In this document: positions 1 to 6,673 of the stretch, piece by piece | Layout of the letters: every line of letters begins with the position of its first letter | Position numbering within the stretch: the first letter of the stretch is position 1 | NCBI GenBank assembly: GCA_003648395.1 | Contig: QMPB01000111.1 | Span: 1-10,211, forward strand | Origin: Bacteroidota bacterium | Lineage (GTDB): Bacteria > Bacteroidota > Bacteroidia > Bacteroidales > UBA1556 | DNA length: 10,211 nucleotides | Reading direction: 5' to 3' | The notes under the pieces: generated by a model | What the model saw: the letters and a program-made list of their open reading frames with translations, nothing else | Database searches by the model: none | What the model was told of the DNA's origin: nothing | Made by a program: the position numbers and the translations under genes

Positions 1-48
1 AGAGCCTCCAAAACCACTTCCTACAATTATATAATCATACTTTTTCAT
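1..48 (-). CDS. FAD-dependent oxidoreductase, N-terminal fragment (gene runs off the left edge)
   Basis: Reading the minus strand from position 48 gives sixteen codons, MKKYDYIIVGSGFGGS, with no stop before the window edge. The beta strand YDYIIV followed by GSGFGGS is the classic GxGxxG dinucleotide-binding turn at the extreme N terminus of Rossmann-type FAD enzymes. The GSGFGGS variant is common in GMC/cholesterol-oxidase-like and related flavoproteins. The ATG at 46-48 sits exactly where such proteins start, and nothing like a ribosome binding site precedes it, as is usual in Bacteroidota. Substrate and subfamily cannot be told from 16 residues. It is separated from the next gene by the 609-bp repeat-rich spacer, so it is probably an independent transcription unit. 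Confidence 0.7.
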   Translation of the reverse strand, partial: MKKYDYIIVGSGFGGS

Positions 49-236
49 CTGCTAACTATTTTAAAAACTACAAAAAGAAACACTTTTAAAAGAAACACAT
101 AAGACACATAAGGTCACATACGTGCTTTTTAATGGTAATCAGTATTCGGTATTCGACAATCGAGAAACTACATCATTGATAACTATACAATGAATTAATT
201 ATACAATGTACTAATGTTGAAATTACATAATTAAAT
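49..236. repeat. Non-coding spacer with several small tandem and inverted repeats
   Basis: No gene is visible here. The spacer holds an 11-bp direct repeat AAAAGAAACAC (73-83 and 88-98). It also holds a 9-bp tandem duplication ACACATAAG (95-103 and 104-112) with a decayed third copy to about 120, and a 7-bp tandem duplication GTATTCG (142-148 and 149-155). From 185 to 216 it contains 8-bp blocks (ATACAATG at 185 and 201, TACTAATG at 209) that are reverse complements of CATTNNNN-type units like those in the array starting at 237. I see no convincing promoter of the TAnnTTTG class for the oxidoreductase. Confidence 0.7.
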
Positions 237-636
237 CATTGTACCATTATATCATTATTTCATTATACCATTATTTCATTATACCATTATTTCATTATAC
301 CATTATTTCATTATATCATTATTTCATTATATCATTGTACCATTATATCATTGTACCATTATTTCATTATACCATTATTTCATTATACCATTATTTCATT
401 ATATCATTATATCATTATACCATTATATCATTGTACCATTATATCATTATTTCATTATACCATTATTTCATTATACCATTATTTCATTATACCATTATTT
501 CATTATACCATTATATCATTATACCATTATATCATTATACCATTATATCATTATTTCATTATACCATTATTTCATTATACCATTATTTCATTATACCATT
601 ATTTCATTATACCATTATTTCATTATATCACTGTAC
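237..636. repeat. Minisatellite of 50 tandem 8-bp units, consensus CATTATNN
   Basis: From 237 to 636 the sequence divides into exactly 50 consecutive 8-bp units without one inserted or missing base. Four variants account for all of them: CATTATTT (17), CATTATAC (16), CATTATAT (12) and CATTGTAC (5, the last one changed to CACTGTAC). TTT and TAC variants mostly alternate, giving a 16-bp higher-order period. Because 8 is not a multiple of 3, each frame translates into an 8-residue repeat and stays open by arithmetic, so the long open frames here are artefacts. A 12-bp direct repeat TAATTATACAAT (196-207 and 643-654) flanks the array. It lies 21 bp past the stop codon of the DUF438/PAS gene. Confidence 0.95.
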
Positions 637-657
637 CATTAATAATTATACAATTAC

Positions 658-1857
658 CTACTCCCACTCAAGCAACCTCTTATCTCCTTTTAGTTCTTGA
701 ATTTCGCTAATCTCTTGAGAAACTTCCAATGTGCCTCTAAATTTACCATATGCATCGCGAACAGCAAAATATCTTATTAGAACAAATTTTGGCCCCATAT
801 GAATCCAGAATGAGGCTTCATCTTTCTTTCCTTCGCGAAAAGCATCAACTATATTCTCTACCACATGAACACTCTCTGGCGGATGGCAATTGCTTACCTG
901 ACGACCAATAATAGCAGTAGTGCGTGGAAAGATCCTATGATTAGGTGTGGAAAAGTATTTTACAGTATTATTTTCATCAACATAAGTAATATCAACAGGT
1001 AAGTGATTAAAAACCATACTTATTTGCTCAGGGCTCATAGCCCCTGTTCCAAGATTTACATTTCCATTTTTAAAAAATTCTTGATTATTAATATCATCAC
1101 TTTTTACAACCTCTGGCTTGAAAAACGGAAATTCCAAATCATCGCTAGCCACTAAAATTGACTCCATATCTTTTTTAGGAATAGTAATTAGCATTTGCGG
1201 AAATAGAACTTTATTATCACGAAATACTATTGCTCCCAAGTCGAAATACATTTTGCTAGAAACTACATTAAATTCTTTTAAATCAAATTCCTTAGCTGAT
1301 AACAGCTCCGGAAGGCGCTTCAAATATCCACGAATATCATCATGAATTGACCACATTATATGTACGCATTTATAATCGTCCCACTGTTTCTCTATTAGAG
1401 GAAATAATAGATTTTCTTTTACCGTAAAATAGTGAGAATAAACACTCATACCACTAAAACCATCTCTCAGAGCTACAATTCTATCAGCAGTAACACCTTC
1501 CAAATTTAATGCTTTAATAATTGGTTTTAGAGCTTTCAAATCAGCCATCATTTTCTCTGAATTCTTTTGAAGATAGAAAAGTAAATCATCATCAGAAGGT
1601 TTTGCCGTAGGGTAATTATTTAATGCTTTATAGAATAGATTTAATAATTTAGAAATGTGCTTTTTCAAGTCCACCATTTCATAACCTTTCTCCACTAGCA
1701 AATGCACCAACCGAATGACATCAGAAGGCATTATTGCCTCTATCATATCCATATTTGCCTTTACATATTCTGCTGGCCTATTCTTATTAATTATGATTTC
1801 CGAAAGCTCCAATAGCTTACTAATCTTTGTATCGTTATGGTTCGTAAATTCAGACAT
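658..1857 (-). CDS. DUF438 / hemerythrin-like / PAS domain protein
   Basis: This 399-residue soluble protein has the three-part layout of the DUF438 family. Residues 14-80 are the helical DUF438 region (KLLELSEIIINKNRPAEYVK...). Residues 90-225 form a hemerythrin-like helical bundle containing YSHYFTVKENLLFP (140-153) and MWSIHDDIR (168-176). Residues 285-397 are a PAS domain with the family hallmarks GRQVSNCHPP (318-327), FWIHMG (350-355) and IRYFAVRD (361-368). No signal peptide or membrane segment is seen, so it should be cytoplasmic. Family members are generally regarded as iron/oxygen or nitric-oxide related sensors, but their biochemical role is not settled. H142, E148 and H172 are retained as possible iron ligands. 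However, LLFYLQKNSEKM (92-103) and RDNKVLFP (213-220) lack the His and Glu usually seen in the equivalent helices. The start ATG is 61 bp beyond the sir2 stop, so co-transcription with sir2 is possible. Confidence 0.88.
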   Translation of the reverse strand: MSEFTNHNDTKISKLLELSEIIINKNRPAEYVKANMDMIEAIMPSDVIRLVHLLVEKGYEMVDLKKHISKLLNLFYKALNNYPTAKPSDDDLLFYLQKNSEKMMADLKALKPIIKALNLEGVTADRIVALRDGFSGMSVYSHYFTVKENLLFPLIEKQWDDYKCVHIMWSIHDDIRGYLKRLPELLSAKEFDLKEFNVVSSKMYFDLGAIVFRDNKVLFPQMLITIPKKDMESILVASDDLEFPFFKPEVVKSDDINNQEFFKNGNVNLGTGAMSPEQISMVFNHLPVDITYVDENNTVKYFSTPNHRIFPRTTAIIGRQVSNCHPPESVHVVENIVDAFREGKKDEASFWIHMGPKFVLIRYFAVRDAYGKFRGTLEVSQEISEIQELKGDKRLLEWE

Positions 1858-1918
1858 TGGTTAAATGTTAAAATATTAAATTATTAAATATATAATGTAT
1901 TATTGCCCTAATTAACAA

Positions 1919-2650
1919 TTAAACATTAACAATTATCTCATTCATTGCCTTAGTGGCTTTTTCTTGAATGAATATATCGGTAATAGCATCGGTGAATTTT
2001 GATTTCTCTATGTTTATTTCGATAATTGTAGCATTATTCTGTTTTGCAAGATATGGAATTTGGCTTGCAGGCATTATCTCGCCAGTAGTTCCAATAATAA
2101 GAAATATATCAGCAGTTTGTGCTGCCAACAGAGATTTGCTCATTGCATCTTCAGGAATTCCCTCTCCAAAGAAAATGAAATCTGGTTTTAATAAACCACC
2201 GCATTTACTACATAATGGATAATCATTTGTAAGTTCCAAATCATTGCGCTTAAACATAGTCCCACATTTAGTACAAACAAACTGCACCGAATTTCCATGA
2301 TATTCATAAACTTCTTTATTTCCTGCTTCCTGATGAAGGTTGTCAATATTCTGGGTAATTATCGACTTCAAAATCCCCATTTGCTCTAATTTAGCAAGTC
2401 CATAATGTGCAGCATTAGGCTTTGCATTACCAAAAAAATCAAAGAATAGCTCCTTTATAATAGGCCAGGATTTATCAGGGTTTCTTTTATAAAAATCTAA
2501 ATCCAAAATCATTGGATCATATTTTGCCCAAAGTCCATCTACACCGCGAAATGGAGGAATTCCACTTTCTACAGAAATTCCTGCACCGGTAAATGCAACC
2601 AAATTCTTGGCATTAGAAATAATCTTGGCAGCCTCTTTAATATTACTCAT
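1919..2650 (-). CDS. Sir2-family NAD-dependent protein deacylase (sirtuin)
   Basis: At 243 residues this is a complete compact bacterial sirtuin. It removes acyl groups from lysines using NAD+, giving nicotinamide and O-acyl-ADP-ribose, in the cytoplasm. Visible motifs in order: GAGIS (22-26), PPFRG (32-36), TQNIDNLH (99-106), the catalytic histidine H118 in YHGN, zinc cysteines C126/C129 and C147/C150, PDFIFFGE (156-163), and GTTGE where most relatives have GTS. The SIRT5-type Tyr and Arg that read succinyl or malonyl groups are replaced (FRGVDGLWAKY, positions 34-44, has L40 and A42). Deacetylation is therefore more likely than desuccinylation; this is inference. The ATG overlaps the end of gldD by 8 bp (ATGAGTAA) and is preceded by a strong Shine-Dalgarno inside gldD, implying translational coupling. 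Confidence 0.95.
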   Translation of the reverse strand: MSNIKEAAKIISNAKNLVAFTGAGISVESGIPPFRGVDGLWAKYDPMILDLDFYKRNPDKSWPIIKELFFDFFGNAKPNAAHYGLAKLEQMGILKSIITQNIDNLHQEAGNKEVYEYHGNSVQFVCTKCGTMFKRNDLELTNDYPLCSKCGGLLKPDFIFFGEGIPEDAMSKSLLAAQTADIFLIIGTTGEIMPASQIPYLAKQNNATIIEINIEKSKFTDAITDIFIQEKATKAMNEIIVNV

Positions 2651-3245
2651 TAATTACCTCCTGCCATTTCAAACTCTCCACCAATTGCCATATATCTTTT
2701 TCAATACCATTAATTACTGGCGCCAAAGAATCATTTTGAGGTGCAAAATTAAAGTATAAGGCACCCCTTACAAAATGTGAAACACTATCGGTAACATAAA
2801 AATTTATAGGACTTGCAACTTTTGCCCCCTTTATGCTATAATACAATCCATAAACTTTATTTTCTGGTATTAAAATTAGCTTTTGCTGAATATCATTAGC
2901 CACTGCTATATGCTTAAAAGCCAAATCGTGAGCATCATTAAGCATTTGCGAAACATTACCCTGTATATCACTATAAGATAAGTATATACGCGCATTAAAC
3001 TTTGGGTAATCTAGAAATAACCAATAAGGATGAGCAGCATTATTAGCATTAGAAACTACTGCATAATCAGCATAATCGAAAGAAAATGGACTACTGCTAT
3101 CATAATGAATAAAATTGTGCTCCGGAATATCAATACGAAAATAAGCTCGAGGTTTTGGCGTTACATCATCATTGCAAGAAGCTACAAAAAGCACAAAAAC
3201 AACTATGGCAAACACAAAACTTAGCCTACTATTTACATAAAACAT
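2643..3245 (-). CDS. gldD: GldD, gliding motility / type IX secretion associated lipoprotein
   Basis: GldD is a lipoprotein needed for gliding motility in Flavobacterium; the gene is also kept in many non-gliding Bacteroidota that have the type IX secretion system. I chose the ATG at 3245, giving 200 residues. This start produces a clean lipoprotein signal: MFYVNSR, a hydrophobic stretch (residues 8-21), and lipobox VASC with C24. It also starts 1 bp after the gldE stop. A longer reading from 3314 would place 23 charged residues before the signal and overlap gldE by 68 bp. The hallmark after the lipobox is TPKPRAYFRIDIPEHNF. The rest is a small globular domain ending KDIWQLVESLKWQEVINE. The stop codon overlaps the sirtuin start. 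Precise biochemical function of GldD is unknown. Confidence 0.9.
   Translation of the reverse strand: MFYVNSRLSFVFAIVVFVLFVASCNDDVTPKPRAYFRIDIPEHNFIHYDSSSPFSFDYADYAVVSNANNAAHPYWLFLDYPKFNARIYLSYSDIQGNVSQMLNDAHDLAFKHIAVANDIQQKLILIPENKVYGLYYSIKGAKVASPINFYVTDSVSHFVRGALYFNFAPQNDSLAPVINGIEKDIWQLVESLKWQEVINE
2656..2662 (-). promoter_or_regulatory. Strong Shine-Dalgarno AGGAGGT for the sirtuin gene
   Basis: On the minus strand AGGAGGT lies 5 nt before the sirtuin ATG and inside the last codons of gldD (the Gln-Glu-Val codons CAG GAG GTA). No other start in the window shows such a site, and Bacteroidota usually initiate without one. It fixes the sirtuin start at 2650. It may be partly fortuitous, since it is also coding sequence. 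Confidence 0.7.
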
Positions 3246-3246
3246 A

Positions 3247-4608
3247 TTACGATAATTTTTTAATTCTAATTTTAATAATCTTCCTCTTATCCATTTCAAT
3301 AATCTGAAATTCAAAATTAAGAATACCTATTTTTTCATTTAACTTCGGAAAATCACTTTTAACTTCAAGTACAAGGCCTGCCAAAGATTCAGATTCCCCT
3401 TTCAGTTCATCTAACTCTTCATTATCAATATCTACAACCTTACAAAAATCTAGTATACTTACTTTGGCCTCAAACTCCCAAGTATTATCATCAATAATAA
3501 CAAAATGCTCATCCTCGGCATCTTTATCAAACTCATCGCTAATCTCTCCAACAATCTCCTCTATCACATCCTCAAAAGTTACAATTCCTGAAGTACCACC
3601 ATACTCATCAGCCACAATAGCAATATGGATTTTCTTAGCTCTAAACTCTTGCAAAAGATCATTAATTTTTTTGCCCTCAGGCACAAATACTGCTGGCCTT
3701 AGCATCTTATTCCACTCATAGTTCTCTTTATCAAGATAATCTAACAAATCTTTTACATAAAGAATTCCAACAATATTATCGAGGCTATCTTCATAAACAG
3801 GAATTCTAGAATAACCCCAATCACGAACATTATTAAGGACTTCAGCAAATGACGTATCCACCTCAATGGCAAAAACATCTACCCTAGCCTTCATAATTTC
3901 CTTTACATCCGTTTCGCCAAAAGTGGCAATTCCCTTTAGTATTTTCTGGTCTTCGGCATCTACCTCCATATTATCAAGCTCATTCACAAGATCCACCGCA
4001 TCCGATAAATCCTCCATACTAACCTGTGTTTTTCGTTTAGCCAATCGCTTATCAATAACACTAGTAGTTCTGTTAAGAATAAGAATAAATGGTTTAAATA
4101 TCTTTATTATTATTGTTAGTGTATCTGCCATTAAATTTACGAAAATCATTGCCTTTTGCTTAGCATATATTTTTGGCAGGATTTCGCCAAATAGCAATAA
4201 TAAAGAAGTTACAGCTCCTATTTGGATAATAATTCCTAGGGTTTTATTCTCACTAAAATTAAATGTCTCTTTCATAAAGAAAGTAGAAAGAAGAATAATA
4301 GCAATATTTATAAAATTATTGCTTATAAGTATTCCTGCCAAAAGGTTTTTTGGATTTTGAAGTAGATTAATTACTTTGGAAGAATTATTATTTTTATTCT
4401 CAAAAATGTCCTCTCTTTGGCTTGGATTTAGAGAAAAGAAAGCAATCTCAGAACCTGAGATAAGTCCCGAAAGCATAAGTAATATAACCATTACAACAAT
4501 GGCAATAATTGATTCTATTGAAAATGTGATAAATATAGATAAGAAACTATAGTTTGCACTGTTCAATAAATTGGCAATAATAAATTGACTGGGTTCAGGA
4601 TCTGTCAT
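3247..4608 (-). CDS. gldE: GldE, CNNM/CBS/CorC-type membrane protein
   Basis: This 453-residue protein has the architecture of the hemolysin-C/CorC family (CNNM-type). About four membrane segments lie in residues 30-180, including GLISGSEIAFFSLNPSQRE (48-66) and LLLLFGEILPKIYAKQKA (136-153). A CBS pair follows at about 238-292 (GYSRIPVYEDSLDNIVGILYVKD) and 303-357 (VADEYGGTSGIVTFEDVIEEIVGEI). A C-terminal CorC/HlyC domain occupies about 370-450. In Flavobacterium gldE lies directly upstream of gldD and supports GldD function; the same order and a 1-bp spacing are seen here, which is the main reason to call GldE rather than a generic CorC transporter. Related CNNM proteins move or sense Mg2+, but transport has not been shown for GldE to my knowledge. 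The upstream neighbour is a YceI lipoprotein, not ssb. Confidence 0.9.
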   Translation of the reverse strand: MTDPEPSQFIIANLLNSANYSFLSIFITFSIESIIAIVVMVILLMLSGLISGSEIAFFSLNPSQREDIFENKNNNSSKVINLLQNPKNLLAGILISNNFINIAIILLSTFFMKETFNFSENKTLGIIIQIGAVTSLLLLFGEILPKIYAKQKAMIFVNLMADTLTIIIKIFKPFILILNRTTSVIDKRLAKRKTQVSMEDLSDAVDLVNELDNMEVDAEDQKILKGIATFGETDVKEIMKARVDVFAIEVDTSFAEVLNNVRDWGYSRIPVYEDSLDNIVGILYVKDLLDYLDKENYEWNKMLRPAVFVPEGKKINDLLQEFRAKKIHIAIVADEYGGTSGIVTFEDVIEEIVGEISDEFDKDAEDEHFVIIDDNTWEFEAKVSILDFCKVVDIDNEELDELKGESESLAGLVLEVKSDFPKLNEKIGILNFEFQIIEMDKRKIIKIRIKKLS

Positions 4609-4796
4609 TAATTTTATAAGATTGATTTACTAATGCGAAAATACAAAAAAAGCTAAGAATAATTAAATTATTTGTTACTAAAAAAACCCACTTCTTTTTA
4701 TATGATAAAATAGTATTCTTATAATCCAGAATTAACACCATCTATAGTATACTTGTTACAATATTTAGATATTTAACCAATAATACTGCTACAGTT
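4609..4796. other. Spacer upstream of gldE, no recognisable signal
   Basis: This 188-bp AT-rich spacer separates the YceI lipoprotein gene from gldE. I looked for a TAnnTTTG promoter on the minus strand and for a stem-loop with a T tract and found neither in convincing form. A near-palindrome around 4760-4773 (AATATTTAGATATT) is too weak and AT-rich to call. A gldE promoter is expected here by position only. Confidence 0.4.
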
Positions 4797-5522
4797 TTAA
4801 TTCCCTCTATTCAAAAATGCCGTAACCTTCATACTCACAGAATCGGTAAATAAGAAGCTATCATCGGTTTGTTCAAAGTTTTTGGAGTAGATTGTTACTC
4901 CCCATTTTGTTCTATCAATATAAAAGCGATCTGTTAGTACAAGAATTGTAGTATCATTTTGAATTATTTTAGTTCGGAAACTTATTTTATTGGTTATTCC
5001 ATTTATTTGTAAATCTCCTCCCAAAAGATATTCATTTAAACCCAATTCTTTTAGATGTGTTAACTTTATTATAGAGACTGGAAATGCATTAACATTGAAA
5101 AAACTATCTGATTTTAGCGTATTTTCCAAAACAACACGCATTAAATAATAATCAATATCGGTATCTCTAATGCTATCCATGGCTATTTCAAATTCCCCAC
5201 TAATAATCTTATTATCAAGCATTTTAAGTTTACCCCCTTTGAACTTTACATAGCCTGTGTGAGTAACACAAAACCAAGTAACTAGGCTCTTTTCATTATC
5301 CAATTTAAAAGACTCAATACCTTCTCTATTATTTTCATCAGTACCTAGTTCAAATTCCTTTACAAATAATGAATTGGGTTTTGCTACATCAGCAACGGTA
5401 TTTTGCTCTCTTACTTGAGGCTTAACACTCTTATTTCCTTTACTTTCTGGCGCACTACAGTTTACCATAAGTATAATTAAAACTATGGCAATACTTATCA
5501 GTTTTGAATAACTTGTTTTCAT
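4797..5522 (-). CDS. YceI-family lipoprotein
   Basis: The 241-residue product begins with a lipoprotein signal (hydrophobic residues 8-20, C22 after MVN), then a low-complexity linker to about residue 70, then a YceI-like lipocalin fold. YceI landmarks are VTWFCVTHTGYVKFKGGK (81-98), IISGEFEIAMDSI (106-118), LENTLKSDSFFNVNAFP (132-148), GGDLQINGITNKISF (168-182) and the C-terminal strands DRTKWGVTIYSKNF and FLFTDSVSMKVTAF. YceI proteins bind isoprenoid or other amphiphilic ligands in the periplasm, and the lipid anchor would place this one at a membrane. The ligand is not predictable. Asn at position -1 of the lipobox is less usual than Ser, Gly or Ala, so lipidation is likely but not certain. 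It is flanked by spacers of 213 and 188 bp and looks monocistronic. Confidence 0.85.
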   Translation of the reverse strand: MKTSYSKLISIAIVLIILMVNCSAPESKGNKSVKPQVREQNTVADVAKPNSLFVKEFELGTDENNREGIESFKLDNEKSLVTWFCVTHTGYVKFKGGKLKMLDNKIISGEFEIAMDSIRDTDIDYYLMRVVLENTLKSDSFFNVNAFPVSIIKLTHLKELGLNEYLLGGDLQINGITNKISFRTKIIQNDTTILVLTDRFYIDRTKWGVTIYSKNFEQTDDSFLFTDSVSMKVTAFLNRGN

Positions 5523-5549
5523 ATGTTTATAGTTTATTAATTCGGAAAT

Positions 5550-5570
5550 ACCTGCCTACCGTAGGCAGGT
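5550..5570. repeat. GC-rich perfect inverted repeat, REP-like, in the leader of the YceI gene
   Basis: Two 10-bp arms, ACCTGCCTAC and GTAGGCAGGT, are exact reverse complements around a single central C. The element is GC-rich in a strongly AT-rich spacer and ends 28 bp before the YceI ATG. It is not followed by a T tract on either strand, so it is not a simple intrinsic terminator. It could be a dispersed REP-like palindrome, a protein binding site, or an RNA hairpin in the leader. Confidence 0.8.
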
Positions 5571-5584
5571 GCAGTCACATAACA

Positions 5585-5628
5585 AAATTTTAATCATTGC
5601 ACTGTGGGTCAAAATAAGATTAAAATTT
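5585..5628. repeat. Imperfectly spaced inverted repeat, 11-bp arms
   Basis: AAATTTTAATC (5585-5595) and GATTAAAATTT (5618-5628) are exact reverse complements separated by 22 bp. If transcription starts from the promoter candidate at 5648-5655, this stem would form in the untranslated leader of the YceI mRNA, upstream of the GC-rich hairpin. The arms are almost all A and T, so chance is possible. Confidence 0.5.
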
Positions 5629-5647
5629 GTAATGCTCATTCATATAA

Positions 5648-5680
5648 CAAAGTTAGAGTATTTTATATAATATATGACAA
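5648..5680 (-). promoter_or_regulatory. Candidate Bacteroidota promoter for the YceI gene
   Basis: On the minus strand TAACTTTG (5655-5648) matches the Bacteroidota -7 consensus TAnnTTTG exactly. A TTG at 5680-5678 lies 22 bp upstream as a possible -33 element; this spacing is at the long end of what is usual. Transcription would start near 5640, leaving a leader of roughly 120 nt before the YceI ATG at 5522. It is the only such match I found in the spacers. Confidence 0.4.
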
Positions 5681-5698
5681 TTATTATAAGAATATATT

Positions 5699-5722
5699 AA
5701 CTACATAGTACATCTTGTAGTT
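5699..5722 (-). terminator. Weak stem-loop just after the end of the nos/pentapeptide operon
   Basis: AACTACA and TGTAGTT form a 7-bp inverted repeat with a 10-nt loop, beginning 13 bp after the stop codon of the second pentapeptide lipoprotein gene. On the minus strand it is followed by a T-rich but interrupted tail. Position is right for an operon end, but the stem is short and AT-rich. Confidence 0.3.
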
Positions 5723-5735
5723 TTACTTAAAGAGA

Positions 5736-6668
5736 TTATATTGAATTTGTGTTCAAACTACAAACACCTGTGGCCTTCCCATCAACAATAAGCTCTTTCA
5801 CTCCTTTAGGAATGTTTTTGGCATCAGTAAAGTCGGTATCTACAAATTCCGCAGCAAAAAAGTTAGAACCTTTCAAATCGGCTCCCCTAAAACTTGCTCC
5901 TTGCAGATGTGCACCTCTAAATTGAGCTTTATAAATTCTTGCATTAGTAAAGGTAGCTTCTTCAAGGCCTGCACCCGTAAAATCCGCATAGCATAAGTCA
6001 GTGGAATCCATCTTTGCACCTGTAAGTACAGTAATAATAAATCTCACATTTACAGCTTTACTACCAGTAAAATCTGCATCAAGGAACTCAGATTCTTTCA
6101 TTAATGCATTAGTGAAATCACAATTTCTGAAATTAGCTCTATGCCCTTTTACACCAAACATATTTGCTCCTCTAAAGTCTGAATTCTCCAGATTACTTTC
6201 TGTGACATAAGTCCGAAACATAATTGAACGTGAACAATCACAATTACTTAAATTTGAGTTCATAAAATAGGACCAACGAATATCGCAAAATCTAAAATCA
6301 GAACCTGAGAAGTCACTATTCTGGCATTTTGCAGCACGGAATTTTACTCCTCTAAAATCTCCACCTTTTACATGAACAGCTTTCCAATATATTTCATCGA
6401 GATTCTCGCCTCTGAAATCATCAAAATCTTGTGGAATGGCAATTAAGCCTTTATTGCGCTCTTTTCCATTTGGAAGTAATTCTTTCTTATTTATTATTGA
6501 TTTTATCAGATTTTTATTCGTGAAGTTAGCAAGATAATACATTCCAGAAGTATCGCAAGGGTCGGGAAATAATGCAGATACCTCTACTTCCTTATTAATA
6601 TTGTTACAGCTTTGAAACAATAAGGTTGTTATAATGAAGGCCAATAATTTAATAATTCTAATATTCAT
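5736..6668 (-). CDS. Pentapeptide-repeat lipoprotein, second of a tandem pair
   Basis: The 310-residue product starts with a lipoprotein signal whose lipobox FQSC puts lipidation at C21. A head region follows (LFPDPCDTSG at 33-42, IPQDFDDFRG at 78-87), then pentapeptide repeats from about 104 to 283 of the A(D/N)FxG kind (GGDFRG, NSDFSGSDFRF, LENSDFRGANM, GASFRGADLKGSNF). A short tail (KNIPKGVKELIVDGK) closes it. Pentapeptide repeats fold into a right-handed square beta-helix with 20 residues per turn. It is clearly paralogous to its upstream neighbour: same layout, matching tail, and conserved Cys at 143 and 183 (140 and 180 in the partner). It has further cysteines at 38, 115, 128, 145, 226 and 303. 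It starts 5 bp after the partner's stop and is the last gene of the nos operon. No enzyme motif is visible; function is unknown. A lipidated exported location argues against Qnr-like gyrase binding. Confidence 0.85.
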   Translation of the reverse strand: MNIRIIKLLAFIITTLLFQSCNNINKEVEVSALFPDPCDTSGMYYLANFTNKNLIKSIINKKELLPNGKERNKGLIAIPQDFDDFRGENLDEIYWKAVHVKGGDFRGVKFRAAKCQNSDFSGSDFRFCDIRWSYFMNSNLSNCDCSRSIMFRTYVTESNLENSDFRGANMFGVKGHRANFRNCDFTNALMKESEFLDADFTGSKAVNVRFIITVLTGAKMDSTDLCYADFTGAGLEEATFTNARIYKAQFRGAHLQGASFRGADLKGSNFFAAEFVDTDFTDAKNIPKGVKELIVDGKATGVCSLNTNSI

Positions 6669-6673
6669 TGTTT

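Noticed and set aside
237..636. CRISPR array
   Set aside because: Units are 8 bp, contiguous and without unique spacers; no cas genes are nearby.
239..710. Long + strand open frames encoding an 8-residue repeat (Tyr/His/Ile/Phe-rich)
   Set aside because: They are produced by translating the 8-bp tandem array. Every frame repeats each 24 bp and lacks stops by arithmetic, composition is that of the DNA repeat, and overlapping frames are open equally.
3246..3314. A longer GldD start at 3314
   Set aside because: It would add 23 charged residues before the lipoprotein signal and overlap gldE by 68 bp; the ATG at 3245 gives a normal signal peptide.
1118..4360. Several + strand open frames of 64 to 164 codons lying antisense to the DUF438, sirtuin, gldD and gldE genes
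   Set aside because: They are shadows of well-supported minus-strand genes, have no recognisable domains, and have compositions expected from reverse reading of those genes.
5550..5570. GC-rich palindrome as a rho-independent terminator
   Set aside because: No T tract follows on either strand, and it lies just before a start codon.
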